Notes under the pieces: model-generated | Told to the model about the DNA's origin: nothing | Databases searched by the model: none | Seen by the model: only the letters and a program-made list of their open reading frames with translations | Assembly (NCBI RefSeq): GCF_018389385.1 | Contig: NZ_CP062698.1 | Location: forward strand, 1,739,501-1,803,500 | DNA length: 64,000 bases | Source of the DNA: Anthocerotibacter panamensis C109 | GTDB lineage: Bacteria > Cyanobacteriota > Cyanobacteriia > Gloeobacterales > Anthocerotibacteraceae | Reading direction: 5' to 3' | In this document: piece after piece, positions 55,201 through 60,766 of the stretch | Layout: every line of letters starts with the position of its first letter | Position numbering within the stretch: position 1 is the first letter of the stretch | Translations under genes and position numbers: made by a program

Positions 55201-57115
55201 GAATACCCTCGTAGCTCAGACCGTAGGCGGCATTAGTTTTCGGGATGTAGACGATCTTTTGGTTGACACTATCAATGGGACTGCTGGTATCCAAACTGAG
55301 GGCGGTACTGTCAACCTACAGGCTGGGACCAGACTCGTGCTCAATAGTTTGGTACGTACCAGCGGTGGCGACCTGACGCTGACAGCGGGAGGCACCATTA
55401 CAAGGGGGACCGCCAGCACAGCAGGGAACCTGCTCACCTTTGCAGACGGCAATGGCGGCAACGTCACCCTGAATGCGCCCAATAGTATTGACCTCAACTT
55501 CATAAACGCCCAGAGTGCCAATGGTTTGGGGGGTAACGTAGACATTACCACCACAGGTTTCTTCCAGGCTCTGGGGACGTTCAGTAACCGCAACAATATC
55601 CAAACCAGCATTTCCACCCTCGGCTTGAGCGGAGGGGGGGCTGTAATCATCCGCTATGGTAGCGGACTTGAACGGGGTCTACCCTTCTCTGTGGGGGATG
55701 CCACCGTTAATGGGACCGCAGGAGCTATCACCGCCGACGAGATCAGTTCAGTTATCAACCCACAGGGGGTAGCCCTGGTTTTTGAGGGGAGCTATACACT
55801 CGGCAGAATCCAGTTCATCACGCCAAATATTTGCTTGACCAACTGTGTCAGGACCGTGACGGTATCCACCCAAGTCCCCGAAGCCGCGCCGGTGAGCTCG
55901 GTCCTGACCCCGACCGCCGAGTCCATCGATACCGATTTCACGGAAGACTTCCAGCGCTACTTGGGCCGTTCTCTGCCCACTCAGGAACCTCTCTCGCAGA
56001 CGCTCCTAGGCCAGCTTGCTCGTGTTACGGGCAAAAAGCCCGCTGTCTTGCGCGTGCGGTCCCTGAGCAACGAAGTGCGCCTAGTACTGGTCACCGCCGA
56101 GGGCACTGAGATTTCCCAAACGGTGCCTGAGGCCAACCGCCGCGACTTGCTGCGCGTAGTCAAGGAATTCCGCGACGCGATCACTGCCCCCGATGAACGC
56201 AATTCCACCGCTTATCTCAAACCCGCTCAGCAGATTTACGACTGGCTGATCCGTCCTGTGGAGTCCGTCCTCAAAGACCGGAGTGTGGATACCCTGCTCC
56301 TCAGTCTGGATACGGGGTTGCGCCAGTTGCCTATCGCGGCGCTACACGATGGCAAACAGTTCCTAGTGGAGAAATACAGTCTAGCGCTCATCCCCAGTGC
56401 CAACCTCGTGGACAGCGCCTATGGAGATGTGCGCAAGTCGCAGATCCTAGCTATGGGCGCGTCCCGCTTCAATGACCCAGACTTCGCGAATGACCCACTC
56501 CCCGGCGCTGCACTAGAGCTGAAAAAAGCCCAGCAAAGCCTTCCGGGTGGAGCGGAATTCCTCAACCAGGATTTCACCAGCACGAACCTGCGCGTCCAAC
56601 GCGAGCAAAAATCCTTTGGCGTTATTCACCTAGCGACCCATGCAGACTTCCAGCCTGGAGAACCCAATGCCTCCTATGTACTCTTCTCTGATGGTCGCTT
56701 GGGCTTGGATGACCTACGCAAACTCCGCCTCGACGACCCGCCTGTGGAGTTGTTGGTTCTCAGTGCCTGTCGGACCGCATTAGGCGATGAGCAGGCTGAA
56801 CTAGGCTTTGCAGGCGTGGCGGTGGCGACGGGGGTCAAGACCGCGCTTGCCAGCCTCTGGTACGCCAGTGATAAGGGGACGCTGGGGATGATGACGGCTT
56901 TCTACGACCAACTCACAACCGCTCCCATCAAGGCAGAAGCCCTCCGTCAAGCCCAAATTTCCATGCTCAAACGCCAAGTCCGTCTGGAGAAAGGGGTCCT
57001 GCGCTACGGCGAAAAATCTATCGCCCTGCCATCAGAATTGCAGGGCGCGGGCGTGTTGACCCTCGCACATCCTTATTACTGGTCGGGCTTTACGATGGTG
57101 GGCAGCCCTTGGTAA
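40268..57115 (+). CDS. Giant two-partner-secretion exoprotein with C-terminal CHAT protease
   Basis: A single uninterrupted 5615-residue reading frame starting at GTG. Order: signal peptide (cleavage after AVRA, about residue 36); TPS/haemagglutinin export domain (about 37-300, with FLNPAGIIFGANANLDVAGSF); a linker with SWLLDPRDVTI (about 437); beta-helix repeats from residue 668 to about 4940; a unique segment; and a CHAT domain (about 5300-5615). The CHAT catalytic pair is intact: HLATHADF (His5458) and LSACRTALGD (Cys5501). TpsB-type transporters export such proteins through the outer membrane. CHAT domains are caspase-like proteases. No membrane anchor and no CdiA-type VENN motif was seen. 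The repeat region is lower in GC than its flanks. The fibre with a protease at its end is inferred from the layout. Confidence 0.93.
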   Translation: MSNKKQTPRPLVRLLSRVSRVLALAATFSLSTAVRAQTSITAAPDGTGTLVNASGNTFTITGGTTSSSGTNLFHSFADFGLNSNQIANFQALSTISNILTRVTGGNPSLIDGQIRVTGSTANLFFLNPAGIIFGANANLDVAGSFTVSTANGITFGQNWFSAIGPNDYAALNGAPQALGFTTAQPGAIVNAGNLAVGPGKTLALIGGTVVNTGQLLTPGGTVTVAAVPGENYVRLSTAGSVLSYDLPLADATQPNPTTQTALSLSELLTSPLETGLTVQGNGAVALTGTTIPTDTGTTIASGHIDVTSTAAEGLGGTVQVFGEKVGLVGAQIDASGTAGGGTVLIGGDFQGRGTVPNAAQTYVSSDSLIQANALTQGDGGRVIVWADNTTQFYGTINANGGRLFGDGGFVETSGKEYLEVLGGAVNAIAFSGRAGSWLLDPRDVTIQDAASARGTFTGSNPSIFTPTGNNAIADRNTIQTSLNNGTDVTVTTGTTGSQPGNITVQNTITKSSGSNALLTLNAANDINVNADITSTSGQLNVNLAAGGNINFAANADIITNGGDLSTSGVNFDSSSGTINAGSGTVSLGHTGTVNLGNLTVDSLSITAGDNITDSGILNVAGVTTLNTATNRDITLDSTTNNLNIVSVVNARNVSLVDTNAINLSASNISGNLTVTATGITQNGSLVVGNATTLNAGIGDILLNTSTNNFNVVSVTNAGNVTLVDTNAINLGTSNISGNLTVTATGITQSGSLVVGNATTLNAGVGNITLGTSTNNFNTISVTNAGNVTLVDTNAINLSASNISGNLSVNAAGGNITESGALRVTGDSSFTVANGNSIILDANNSFNGTVGFNSTGTIRDITVRDSDGLNLAGLNISGNLTVTATDITQSGNLVVGNATTLNAGVGNITLGTSTNNFNTVSVTNAGNVTLVDTNAINLGTSNISGNLSVNAAGGITESGPLNITGNSTFTVANGNSIILDANNNFNGTVGFNSTGTIRDITVRDSDGLNLAGLNISGNLTVTATDITQSGSLVVGNATTLNAGTGDITLGTSTNNFNTVSVTNAGNVSLVDTNAINLGISNISGALNVSAGGNITESGSVQVTGDSSFTVADRNSIILDANNSFNGAVSFTASTGNINNLTIVDSDALDLAVLRNITGNLTVTATGITQSGSLVVGNATTLNAGVGNITLGTSTNNFNTVSVTNAGNVTLVDTNAINLSASNISGNLTVTATGITQSGSLVVGNATTLNAGTGDILLNASTNNFNTVSVTNAGNVSLVDTNAINLGISNISGALNVSAGGNITESGSVQVTGDSSFTVADRNSIILDANNSFNGAVSFTASTGNINNLTIVDSDALDLAVLRNITGNLTVTATGITQSGSLVVGNATTLNAGTGDILLNTSTNNFNVVSVTNAGNVTLVDTNAINLSASNISGNLSVNAAGGITESGALRVTGDSSFIVANGNSIILDANNNFNGTVGFNSTGTIRDITVRDSDGLNLAGLNISGNLTVTATDITQSGNLVVGNATTLNAGVGNILLNTSTNNFNTVSVTNAGNVTLVDTNAINLSASNISGALNVSAGGNITESESVQVTGDSSFTVADRNSIILDANNSFNGTVGFNSTGTIRDITVRDSDGLNLAGLNISGNLTVTATDITQSGSLVVGNATTLNAGIGDILLNTSTNNFNTVSVTNAGNVTLVDTNAINLGISNVSGALNVSAGGNITESGSVQVTGDSSFTVGDGNSIILDANNNFNGTVGFNSTGTIRDITVRDSDGLNLAGLNISGNLTVTATDVTQSGSLVVGNATTLNAGTGDITLGTSTNNFNVVSVTNAGNVTLVDTNAINLSASNISGNLTVTATDVTQNGSLVVGNATTLNAGVGNITLGTSTNNFNVVSVTNAGNVSLVDTNAINLGISNVSGNLSVNAAGGITESGSVQVTGDSSFTVGDGNSIILDANNSFNGTVGFNSTGTIRDITVRDSDGLNLAGLNISGNLTVTATDITQSGNLVVGNATTLNAGVGNITLGTSTNNFNTVSVTNAGNVSLVDTNAINLGISNVSGALNVSAGGNITESGSVQVTGDSSFTVGDGNSIILDVNNSFNGTVGFNSIGTIRDITVRDSDGLNLAGLNISGNLTVTATGITQNGSLVVGNATTLNAGTGDITLGTSTNNFNVVSVTNAGNVTLVDTNAINLSASNISGNLTVTATDVTQSGSLVVGNATTLNTGVGNITLGTSTNNFNVVSVTNAGNVTLVDTNAINLGISNISGNLTVTATGITQSGSLVVGNATTLNAGTGDITLGTSTNNFNAVSVTNAGNVTLVDTNTINLGTSNISGNLGVNAAGGITESGALRVTGDSSFTVGDGNSIILDANNSFNGTVGFNSTGTIRDITVRDSDGLNLAGLNISGNLTVTATGITQSGSLVVGNATTLNAGVGNITLGTSTNNFNTVSVTNAGNVTLVDTNAINLSASNISGNLTVTATGITQSGSLVVGNATTLNAGTGDILLNTSTNNFNAVSVVNAGNVTLVDTNTINLSASNISGNLGVNAAGGITESGPLNITGNSTFTVGDGASIILDANNSFNGAVSFGSAGRIQDITIVDSNALDLTPLNITGDLNATAAGITDSGLLRVGNNARFNTGTSGGDITLDTLSVNGTIALNTGSNATIVNANGVNLAASNVGGTLSATATNGNIQDSGNVVVGGSANFTTVASDASIALDSLNIAGPIALSTGSNATIVNANGVNLAASNVGGVLSATATSGNITESGALRVTGDSSFTVGDGASIILDANNNFNGAVSFGSAGRIQDITIVDSNALDLTPLNITGDLNATAAGITDSGLLRVGNNARFNTGISGGDITLDTLSVNGTIALNTGSNATIVNANGVNLAASNISGTLSATATNGNITQSGNVTVGSSSTFTAAGEASILLGNVNNAFGGSISFGSTGTIQDITIVDSDALDLAGLNISGNLSATAAGITDSGLLRVGNNARFNVGISGGDITLDTLSVNGTIALNTGSNATIVNANGVNLAASNIGGVLSATATNGNIQDSGNVVVGGSANFTTVANNAFINLDSLNIAGPIALNTGSNATIVNANGVNLAASNVGGVLSATATNGNIQDSGNVVVGGSANFTTVANNAFINLDSLNITGPIALSTANGGNATVVNTNINGVNLATSTIGGALDITATNGSITQSGSAWVAGNSSFTVADRASVLLGANNTFGGNVSFGSLGTLLDLTIIDISDLTLTTVNIAGNLSVLTTGGSIQDGGIVTVGGSANFTTTASNASITLDTLNVAGAISLNTVGAGGNVTILNSNANGVNLAASNVGGVLSATATSGDIQDSGNVVVGGSANFTTVASDASIELDSLNIAGPIALNTGNNGNATIVNANGVNLAASNIGGTLSATATNGDIQDSGDVVVGGSANFTTVASDASITLDSLNIAGPIALSTGSNATIVNANGVNLAASNIGGTLSATATSGNITESGAVQVTGDSSFTVGDGNSIILDANNNFNGAVSFGSAGRIQDITIVDSNALDLTPLNITGDLNATAAGITDSGLLRVGNNARFNVGISGGDITLDTLSVNGTIALNTGSNATIVNANGVNLAASNISGTLSATATNGNIQDSGNVVVGGSANFTTVASDASIALDSLNIAGPIALSTSSNATIVNANGVNLAASNIGGTLSATATSGNITESGALRVTGDSSFTVGDGNSIILDANNNFNGAVSFGSAGRIQDITIVDSNALDLTPLNITGDLNATAAGITDSGLLRVGNNARFNTGTSGGGITLDTLSVNGTIALNTGSNATIVNANGVNLAASNISGTLSATATNGNIQDSGNVVVGGSANFTTVASDASIALDSLNIAGPIALSTGSNATIVNANGVNLAASNIGGTLSATATSGNITESGALRVTGDSSFTVGDGNSIILDANNNFNGAVSFGSAGRIQDITIVDSNALDLTPLNITGDLNATAAGITDSGLLRVGNNARFNTGTSGGDITLDTLSVNGTIALNTGSNATIVNANGVNLAASNIGGVLSATATNGNIQDSGNVVVGGSANFTTVANNAFINLDSLNIAGPIALSTGSNATIVNANGVNLAASNIGGTLSATATSGNITESGALRVTGDSSFTVGDGNSIILDANNNFNGAVSFGSAGRIQDITIVDSNALDLTPLNITGDLNATAAGITDSGLLRVGNNARFNTGTSGGGITLDTLSVNGTITLNTDSNATIVNANGVNLAASNISGTLSATATNGNIQDSGNVVVGGSANFTTVASDASIALDSLNITGPIALNTGSNATIVNVNGVNLAASNIGGTLSATATSGNITESGAVQVTGDSSFTVGDGNSIILDANNNFNGAVSFGSAGRIQDITIIDTLALNLTALDITGDLNATAAGITDSGLLRVGNNARFNTGTSGGDITLDTLSVNGTITLNTDSNATIVNANGVNLAASNISGTLSATATNGDIQDSGDVVVGGSANFTTVANNTFINLDSLNVTGPIALSTGSNGNATIVNANGVNLAASNIGGVLSATATNGNIQDSGNVVVGGSANFTTAASDASIELDSLNIAGPIALNTGNNGNATIVNANGVNLTASNVGGVLSATATNGDIQDSGNVVVGGSANFTTVASDASIALNSLNVAGPITLNTGSNATIVNVNGVNLAASNVGGVLSATATSGDIQDSGNVVVGGSANFTTVASDASIELDSLNIAGPIALNTGNNGNATIVNANGVNLAASNIGGVLSATATSGNITESGAVQVTGDSSFTVANGASILLDNANNTFGGTVNFASTGTLRDITIADTTALNLQALRLTGDLDVAAAGITSSGALVVGGTTTLAAGGNNITLSNSNNNFSTVSVTSGRDVTLADLDSLDLGASNLTGNLSLTAAGITDSGALVVGGTATLAAGNNDITLDQGENNFNTVSVVSGRNVTLVDADALNLGTFNVANNLTLQAGGAVTQTGGITATGLALLGDGSYTLTRSDNDVNTLVAQTVGGISFRDVDDLLVDTINGTAGIQTEGGTVNLQAGTRLVLNSLVRTSGGDLTLTAGGTITRGTASTAGNLLTFADGNGGNVTLNAPNSIDLNFINAQSANGLGGNVDITTTGFFQALGTFSNRNNIQTSISTLGLSGGGAVIIRYGSGLERGLPFSVGDATVNGTAGAITADEISSVINPQGVALVFEGSYTLGRIQFITPNICLTNCVRTVTVSTQVPEAAPVSSVLTPTAESIDTDFTEDFQRYLGRSLPTQEPLSQTLLGQLARVTGKKPAVLRVRSLSNEVRLVLVTAEGTEISQTVPEANRRDLLRVVKEFRDAITAPDERNSTAYLKPAQQIYDWLIRPVESVLKDRSVDTLLLSLDTGLRQLPIAALHDGKQFLVEKYSLALIPSANLVDSAYGDVRKSQILAMGASRFNDPDFANDPLPGAALELKKAQQSLPGGAEFLNQDFTSTNLRVQREQKSFGVIHLATHADFQPGEPNASYVLFSDGRLGLDDLRKLRLDDPPVELLVLSACRTALGDEQAELGFAGVAVATGVKTALASLWYASDKGTLGMMTAFYDQLTTAPIKAEALRQAQISMLKRQVRLEKGVLRYGEKSIALPSELQGAGVLTLAHPYYWSGFTMVGSPW
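42269..48076 (+). repeat. First repeat block of the exoprotein (A/B units)
   Basis: About 28 in-frame tandem units of two kinds. A units are 67 residues (201 bp), running from ISGNLTVTATGITQSG to VDTNAINLGTSN; I count 17. B units are 72-74 residues (about 217 bp), containing GGITESG, VTGDSSF, SIILDANN and DSDGLNLAGLN; I count 11. Order mixes as AAB, AB and AAAB. DNA identity between copies is very high, with long exact matches, so recent amplification or gene conversion is likely. A diverged A-like unit (about 42070-42268) borders the block. Confidence 0.9.
48077..55090 (+). repeat. Second repeat block of the exoprotein (C/D/E units)
   Basis: Tandem units of about 68 residues (ITGDLNATAAGITDSG to GVNLAAS), about 70 residues (GGTLSATATNGNIQDSG to GVNLAAS) and about 73 residues (SGNITESG to DSNALDLTPLN). 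The three combine into a 211-residue higher-order unit. Diverged units occur near 49,800-50,150 and at the 3' border (54,660-55,090), where A-like units of higher GC appear, suggesting older edge copies around a homogenised interior. Confidence 0.88.
50473..53637 (+). repeat. 633-bp higher-order tandem repeat, about five copies
   Basis: The same three-unit block recurs with starts at 50473, 51106, 51739, 52372 and 53005, each exactly 633 bp (211 codons) apart, and a further unit start at 53638. A related 633-bp step is seen at 48025 to 48658. Copies differ by a few substitutions only. The multiple of three keeps the reading frame, so copy-number change would alter fibre length without breaking the protein. 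Confidence 0.9.
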
Positions 57116-57287
57116 AAACTGCAACACGGCTCCTCTGGGGTTCAAAAGATAAACTTCTTGCCCTAAAATCACTACGGGCTAACCGCTTACAATCTGTCAG
57201 CAAAAATCACTGTCACTTCTTGTTTTCTATGGATAAATTCTAATAGCTACAACACTTAAACCCTGTGGTTTAATAGGGTGTGGAGTG
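57116..57287. other. Gap between tpsA-CHAT and tpsB
   Basis: 172 bp without a gene. AT-rich, with a short hairpin AAACC-CTGT-GGTTT close to the tpsB start and AT-rich stretches that could act as a promoter. No immunity-like small gene is visible after the exoprotein. Confidence 0.5.
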
Positions 57288-59135
57288 ATGACCTGGAAAC
57301 ACCTTATGCTAAAAATAAAGCAGTCCCAGCAACTACAAAACGTTAAAAACCTGAGCTTAAAAAGTACACGTTGGCTCCAGCAATTGCTGCTGTCGAGCAC
57401 TATTTTCCCGACCATGATGTCCCCTTGCTTCGCCAGTGACGATTTTACGCTCCCCGCTACCCAGGCTTCCTTTTTACTGGCGCAGCAGCCCCCCTTACCC
57501 CCAGCCAATCCCCAGGCTGACCCCAACCGCGACCGTCTCCTGCCCGCGCCATCTCCTGCTCCCCTGCCGCCCACTAGTGACCAACTCCAACCTTCCGCCC
57601 CCCCCGCCCCGGTTACCCCCGCCCCGGTCAATGTCCAGATAGCAGTGCGGCGTATCGATGTGGTAGGGAGTACGCTCTTCGGCCCCGAAATCCTTGACCC
57701 GCTCACCAAACCCTTGGAGGGCAAGACAGTATCGGGCCTTGAATTGAGGAAGGTAGCTGATGCTATCACTAGACTCTATGGGGAGCGCGGCTATGTCACG
57801 TCTCGAGCCCTAGCTCCGGCACCTCAGGAGATCCAGGACGGCTTAGTACAGATTCGGGTCCTGGAAGGCCGCCTCAAGGACACCATCGTCAAGGGCACCG
57901 AGCGGTTGGCAGGCTATGTCCGTGAGCGCGTGCAGGGGGACCCAGGCCGTCCCCTCAACACCATTGCCCTGGAAGAACGACTGCGGCTCCTGCGTAGCGA
58001 TCCACTCTTCTCAAATGTAGAGGCCAGTCTGCGGCGGGAGGAAACTCCCTCAGGAGTGCCCTTGAGCGTCCTCACCGTCCAGGTCAACGAAGCCGCACCT
58101 CTGGGAATTACCCTTGGCTTTGATAACTACACCCCTCCGGCAGTAGGTACGGAGCGGGCGCGGACCAACCTACGCTATCGCAATCTGCTCGGATTGGGAG
58201 ATGAACTTACAGCCTCCTACTACGTCGCCACCGGTTCTCTCAACATCTATGACTTCAGCTACCGCCTGCCTGTCAATCCCGAAAATGGAGCCTTCCAATT
58301 CCGGGTCACCACGACCAATAACCGGATCACCCAAGCCCCCTTCGATACCTTTAATATTCGGGGTAACTCAGACCTGTATGAGGTGAGCTTCCGCCAGCCC
58401 TTCGTGCGCAACTCCAACGAAGAATTGGCGCTGTCTGCGGGTTTTACCTATCAGAGTGGTCAGACCTTTATCTTCAATGACACGCCTGCTGCCTTTGGTG
58501 TCGGCCCTGATGCTGATGGACGCAGTACCACCAGTGTATTCAAATTGGGGCAGGATTATTCGTTGCGCGACGCGACGGGTATCTGGAACTTCCAATCCCA
58601 GTTCAGCATCGGGGTGGGCCTCTTTGGAGCTACGATCAACTCCAGCCCCATTCCAGACGGGCGCTTTGTAAGCTGGCTGGTGCAGGCCCAACGCCTCCAG
58701 TCTTTAGGCAATGGCAATCTGCTCACCCTCCAAGCGAGCACCCAACTGACTACGGCCTCACTCCTACCTTCCCAGCAGTTCATCATCGGCGGTGGTCAGT
58801 CGATCCGGGGCTATCGTCAAAACACGCGCAGCGGCGACTTTGGGTTTCGGGTGTCGGCGGAGGCTCGGTTCCCGGTCATCCGCTCTGAGACAGGGGCTCC
58901 TATCTTCTCACTCACCCCTTTTGTGGAGGCTGGGGGGGTCACCAATAATGGCAGCAACCCCAACTCCCTACCTGACCGCAACTTCCTCGCTAGTGTCGGC
59001 GTGGGCTTCTTGTGGCAGGTCTTGCCGCATCTGGACCTCAAAGTAGACTACGGGATTCCCTTAGTTCCTCTAGACACGCGGGGTAACACGCTCCAGGACG
59101 ATGGAATTCACTTCAGCCTCAATTACGGTCTATAG
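57288..59135 (+). CDS. TpsB/ShlB-FhaC-type outer-membrane transporter
   Basis: About 615 residues. An N-terminal leader (hydrophobic near SSTIFPTMMSPCFAS) and a Pro-rich linker (about 65-115) precede two POTRA-like domains (about 118-195, IAVRRIDVVGSTLFGPEIL, and about 196-270) and a 16-strand type barrel to the C-terminus, which ends in an aromatic-rich strand (GIHFSLNYGL). The loop motif GGGQSIRGYRQN matches the conserved VRGY-type tip of this family. It exports TPS-domain proteins through the outer membrane; the giant protein just upstream is the obvious client. ATG 57288 follows GGAG; a GTG lies one codon earlier. Confidence 0.93.
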   Translation: MTWKHLMLKIKQSQQLQNVKNLSLKSTRWLQQLLLSSTIFPTMMSPCFASDDFTLPATQASFLLAQQPPLPPANPQADPNRDRLLPAPSPAPLPPTSDQLQPSAPPAPVTPAPVNVQIAVRRIDVVGSTLFGPEILDPLTKPLEGKTVSGLELRKVADAITRLYGERGYVTSRALAPAPQEIQDGLVQIRVLEGRLKDTIVKGTERLAGYVRERVQGDPGRPLNTIALEERLRLLRSDPLFSNVEASLRREETPSGVPLSVLTVQVNEAAPLGITLGFDNYTPPAVGTERARTNLRYRNLLGLGDELTASYYVATGSLNIYDFSYRLPVNPENGAFQFRVTTTNNRITQAPFDTFNIRGNSDLYEVSFRQPFVRNSNEELALSAGFTYQSGQTFIFNDTPAAFGVGPDADGRSTTSVFKLGQDYSLRDATGIWNFQSQFSIGVGLFGATINSSPIPDGRFVSWLVQAQRLQSLGNGNLLTLQASTQLTTASLLPSQQFIIGGGQSIRGYRQNTRSGDFGFRVSAEARFPVIRSETGAPIFSLTPFVEAGGVTNNGSNPNSLPDRNFLASVGVGFLWQVLPHLDLKVDYGIPLVPLDTRGNTLQDDGIHFSLNYGL

Positions 59136-60527
59136 CTACAGGTCCAGGTCAGTAATGCTGCGCTTTCTCACCCGTGCGACGTACTTGATGAGGATAAACG
59201 TTATGTTGTCGCCGCCCAATTCTCTAAGCGCCAAGTCAATCAGGGCCTGATCGTGGGCGCGGGGGTCCTGAGTGAGCAGTGGGAGGAGAGCCTGCTCCCA
59301 AAAGCGCTCGACCAAGGCCCCATCGCAGAAGCCGTCCGTACAGAGCAAGACCAGACAATCCTCGGGGAGCACAAAAGTCTGTACCGTGGGATGTAGGGCG
59401 TTGGGGGCCATGATTCCTAACGCCTGGGTGAGCGCTCCACTGTTGGGCATCCCCGCCACCGTGTTACTGGTGGTACGGGCCATACTGACTTCTAGATTAG
59501 CCACATCGTCATCCACCGTGAGTTGCTGGCAGTGCTGCCGGTCAATCAGGTAGACACGGCTGTCCCCGACATGGGCAACATGGAGCAAGGGGCCAATCAG
59601 ACAGCAGGCCACCAGGGTGGTCCCCATACGGCGGTAGTGCTGGCGACCCTGCTGGCGGTTCAGGTCGTAGATCGCTTGGTTAGCTTGGTACACGCTATCC
59701 GTCAGACTCCAGCGCATCTGACGAGCAGAGGGTGTCCCCTCGACGTAAAACAGTTGACTCAGCCGTTGTTCTAGGCTCTGAAGCGCAAGTTGACTGCCAA
59801 TTTCACCCCCATCGTGCCCGCCCATACCGTCGCAGACCAGAGCATAGCGCCCCTGAGGGTCATAGGTGAAGGTGTCCTCGTTGTTGGACCGCTTGCCGGG
59901 GTGGGTCGCGCCGACCACGACTTCGACCTTGCCTGGACCGTCTACTAGTGCTTCCAGGGCATCGAGTAAGTCTAGCGCTTGGGCAAGACGACCCTTTGCC
60001 AGATCCTCGACCACGGGCAGCAGGTTGGGAGGTAAAGCCCCAAGCCTGAGCCAGCACTGGCCTAACTGTTGGAGCGTGGGGCGGGCGGCATCTGGTTTTA
60101 GGTAAAAAAGACGGACCTGCCAGCCCAACACCCCGAGGTTGTCCAGATCCAGTAAGGAAGTAGCGACACTCTCCTGGATACAGGCATCCCAGAGTCGCCC
60201 AATTTGGATCAGCCAGCCCAAGCGCATCAGGGAGTCAGCCTTGGACCATGCGTGGGATAGGCGAGGCCAGGGCTCACCCGTTGGGGTCAGTGGCGCATCC
60301 TCCAATAAGAACCAGGTGCTATTGAGACAGGCATGGACCTGAGGGACCGCCCAGCGAAAGGCATTCAAACGTTGGTAGGGCCGACTCAGGGGCGGCATCT
60401 GAGCGTAGGGCGCCAATGCGGTACCGGGCTGCGTGTCCCGGACGACCAAGGGCATAGAACTCTGTACCTGGTAGCGTCCGTTGGGGAAGGGGGTTCTGGA
60501 GTCCGCCGTGGTTGCCAGATAGTACAT
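59136..60527 (-). CDS. PP2C-type Ser/Thr protein phosphatase
   Basis: A 463-residue protein. The C-terminal half (about 205-455) is a PPM/PP2C metal-dependent phosphatase with all main motifs: KRSNNEDTF, LVCDGMGGHDGGE, MGTTLVAC, VGDSRVYLI, TQALG, LLCTDGF and GGDNITFIL. The N-terminal 200 residues resemble the helical, kinase-remnant-like region found in cyanobacterial PP2C proteins (NGRYQVQSSMPLVVRDTQPG and LLEDAP). The usual N-terminal zinc ribbon was not seen. Its stop abuts the tpsB stop (convergent); the FHA gene is divergent. It could reverse phosphorylation by the CHASE2 kinase 20 kb away. Confidence 0.92.
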   Translation of the reverse strand: MYYLATTADSRTPFPNGRYQVQSSMPLVVRDTQPGTALAPYAQMPPLSRPYQRLNAFRWAVPQVHACLNSTWFLLEDAPLTPTGEPWPRLSHAWSKADSLMRLGWLIQIGRLWDACIQESVATSLLDLDNLGVLGWQVRLFYLKPDAARPTLQQLGQCWLRLGALPPNLLPVVEDLAKGRLAQALDLLDALEALVDGPGKVEVVVGATHPGKRSNNEDTFTYDPQGRYALVCDGMGGHDGGEIGSQLALQSLEQRLSQLFYVEGTPSARQMRWSLTDSVYQANQAIYDLNRQQGRQHYRRMGTTLVACCLIGPLLHVAHVGDSRVYLIDRQHCQQLTVDDDVANLEVSMARTTSNTVAGMPNSGALTQALGIMAPNALHPTVQTFVLPEDCLVLLCTDGFCDGALVERFWEQALLPLLTQDPRAHDQALIDLALRELGGDNITFILIKYVARVRKRSITDLDL

Positions 60528-60766
60528 GACCTACTCGAGAAGTGGACTACAAATCCCCGTCCTTAAGGTGCAGACTCAGGTACTCCGCAGACCGCTCCGA
60601 AAAAACTGCCCCAGGCCGTGCACGACCACGCTTAGGCTGAAGACAGTTCGAGAACTTCCTGGGAGCGTTTACAGAATAGCTGTAGCCGCATAGGTTCAGC
60701 CACAGTATAGCCCGTTCAGTTCCCGTATTATTAGAGTGTGAGCGCGTGCTGTACCTGGGGTAAACG
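60528..60766. other. Divergent intergenic region between PP2C and FHA genes
   Basis: 239 bp without a convincing gene. It must hold both promoters. TATTATTAG near 60728-60737 is a possible -10 area for the FHA gene. No other signal recognised. Confidence 0.45.

Noticed and set aside
40268-57115. Reading the giant protein as a CdiA-type contact-dependent toxin
   Set aside because: No VENN-like motif, no small immunity gene after it, and the C-terminus is a CHAT domain and not a known CDI toxin. Kept only as an open analogy.
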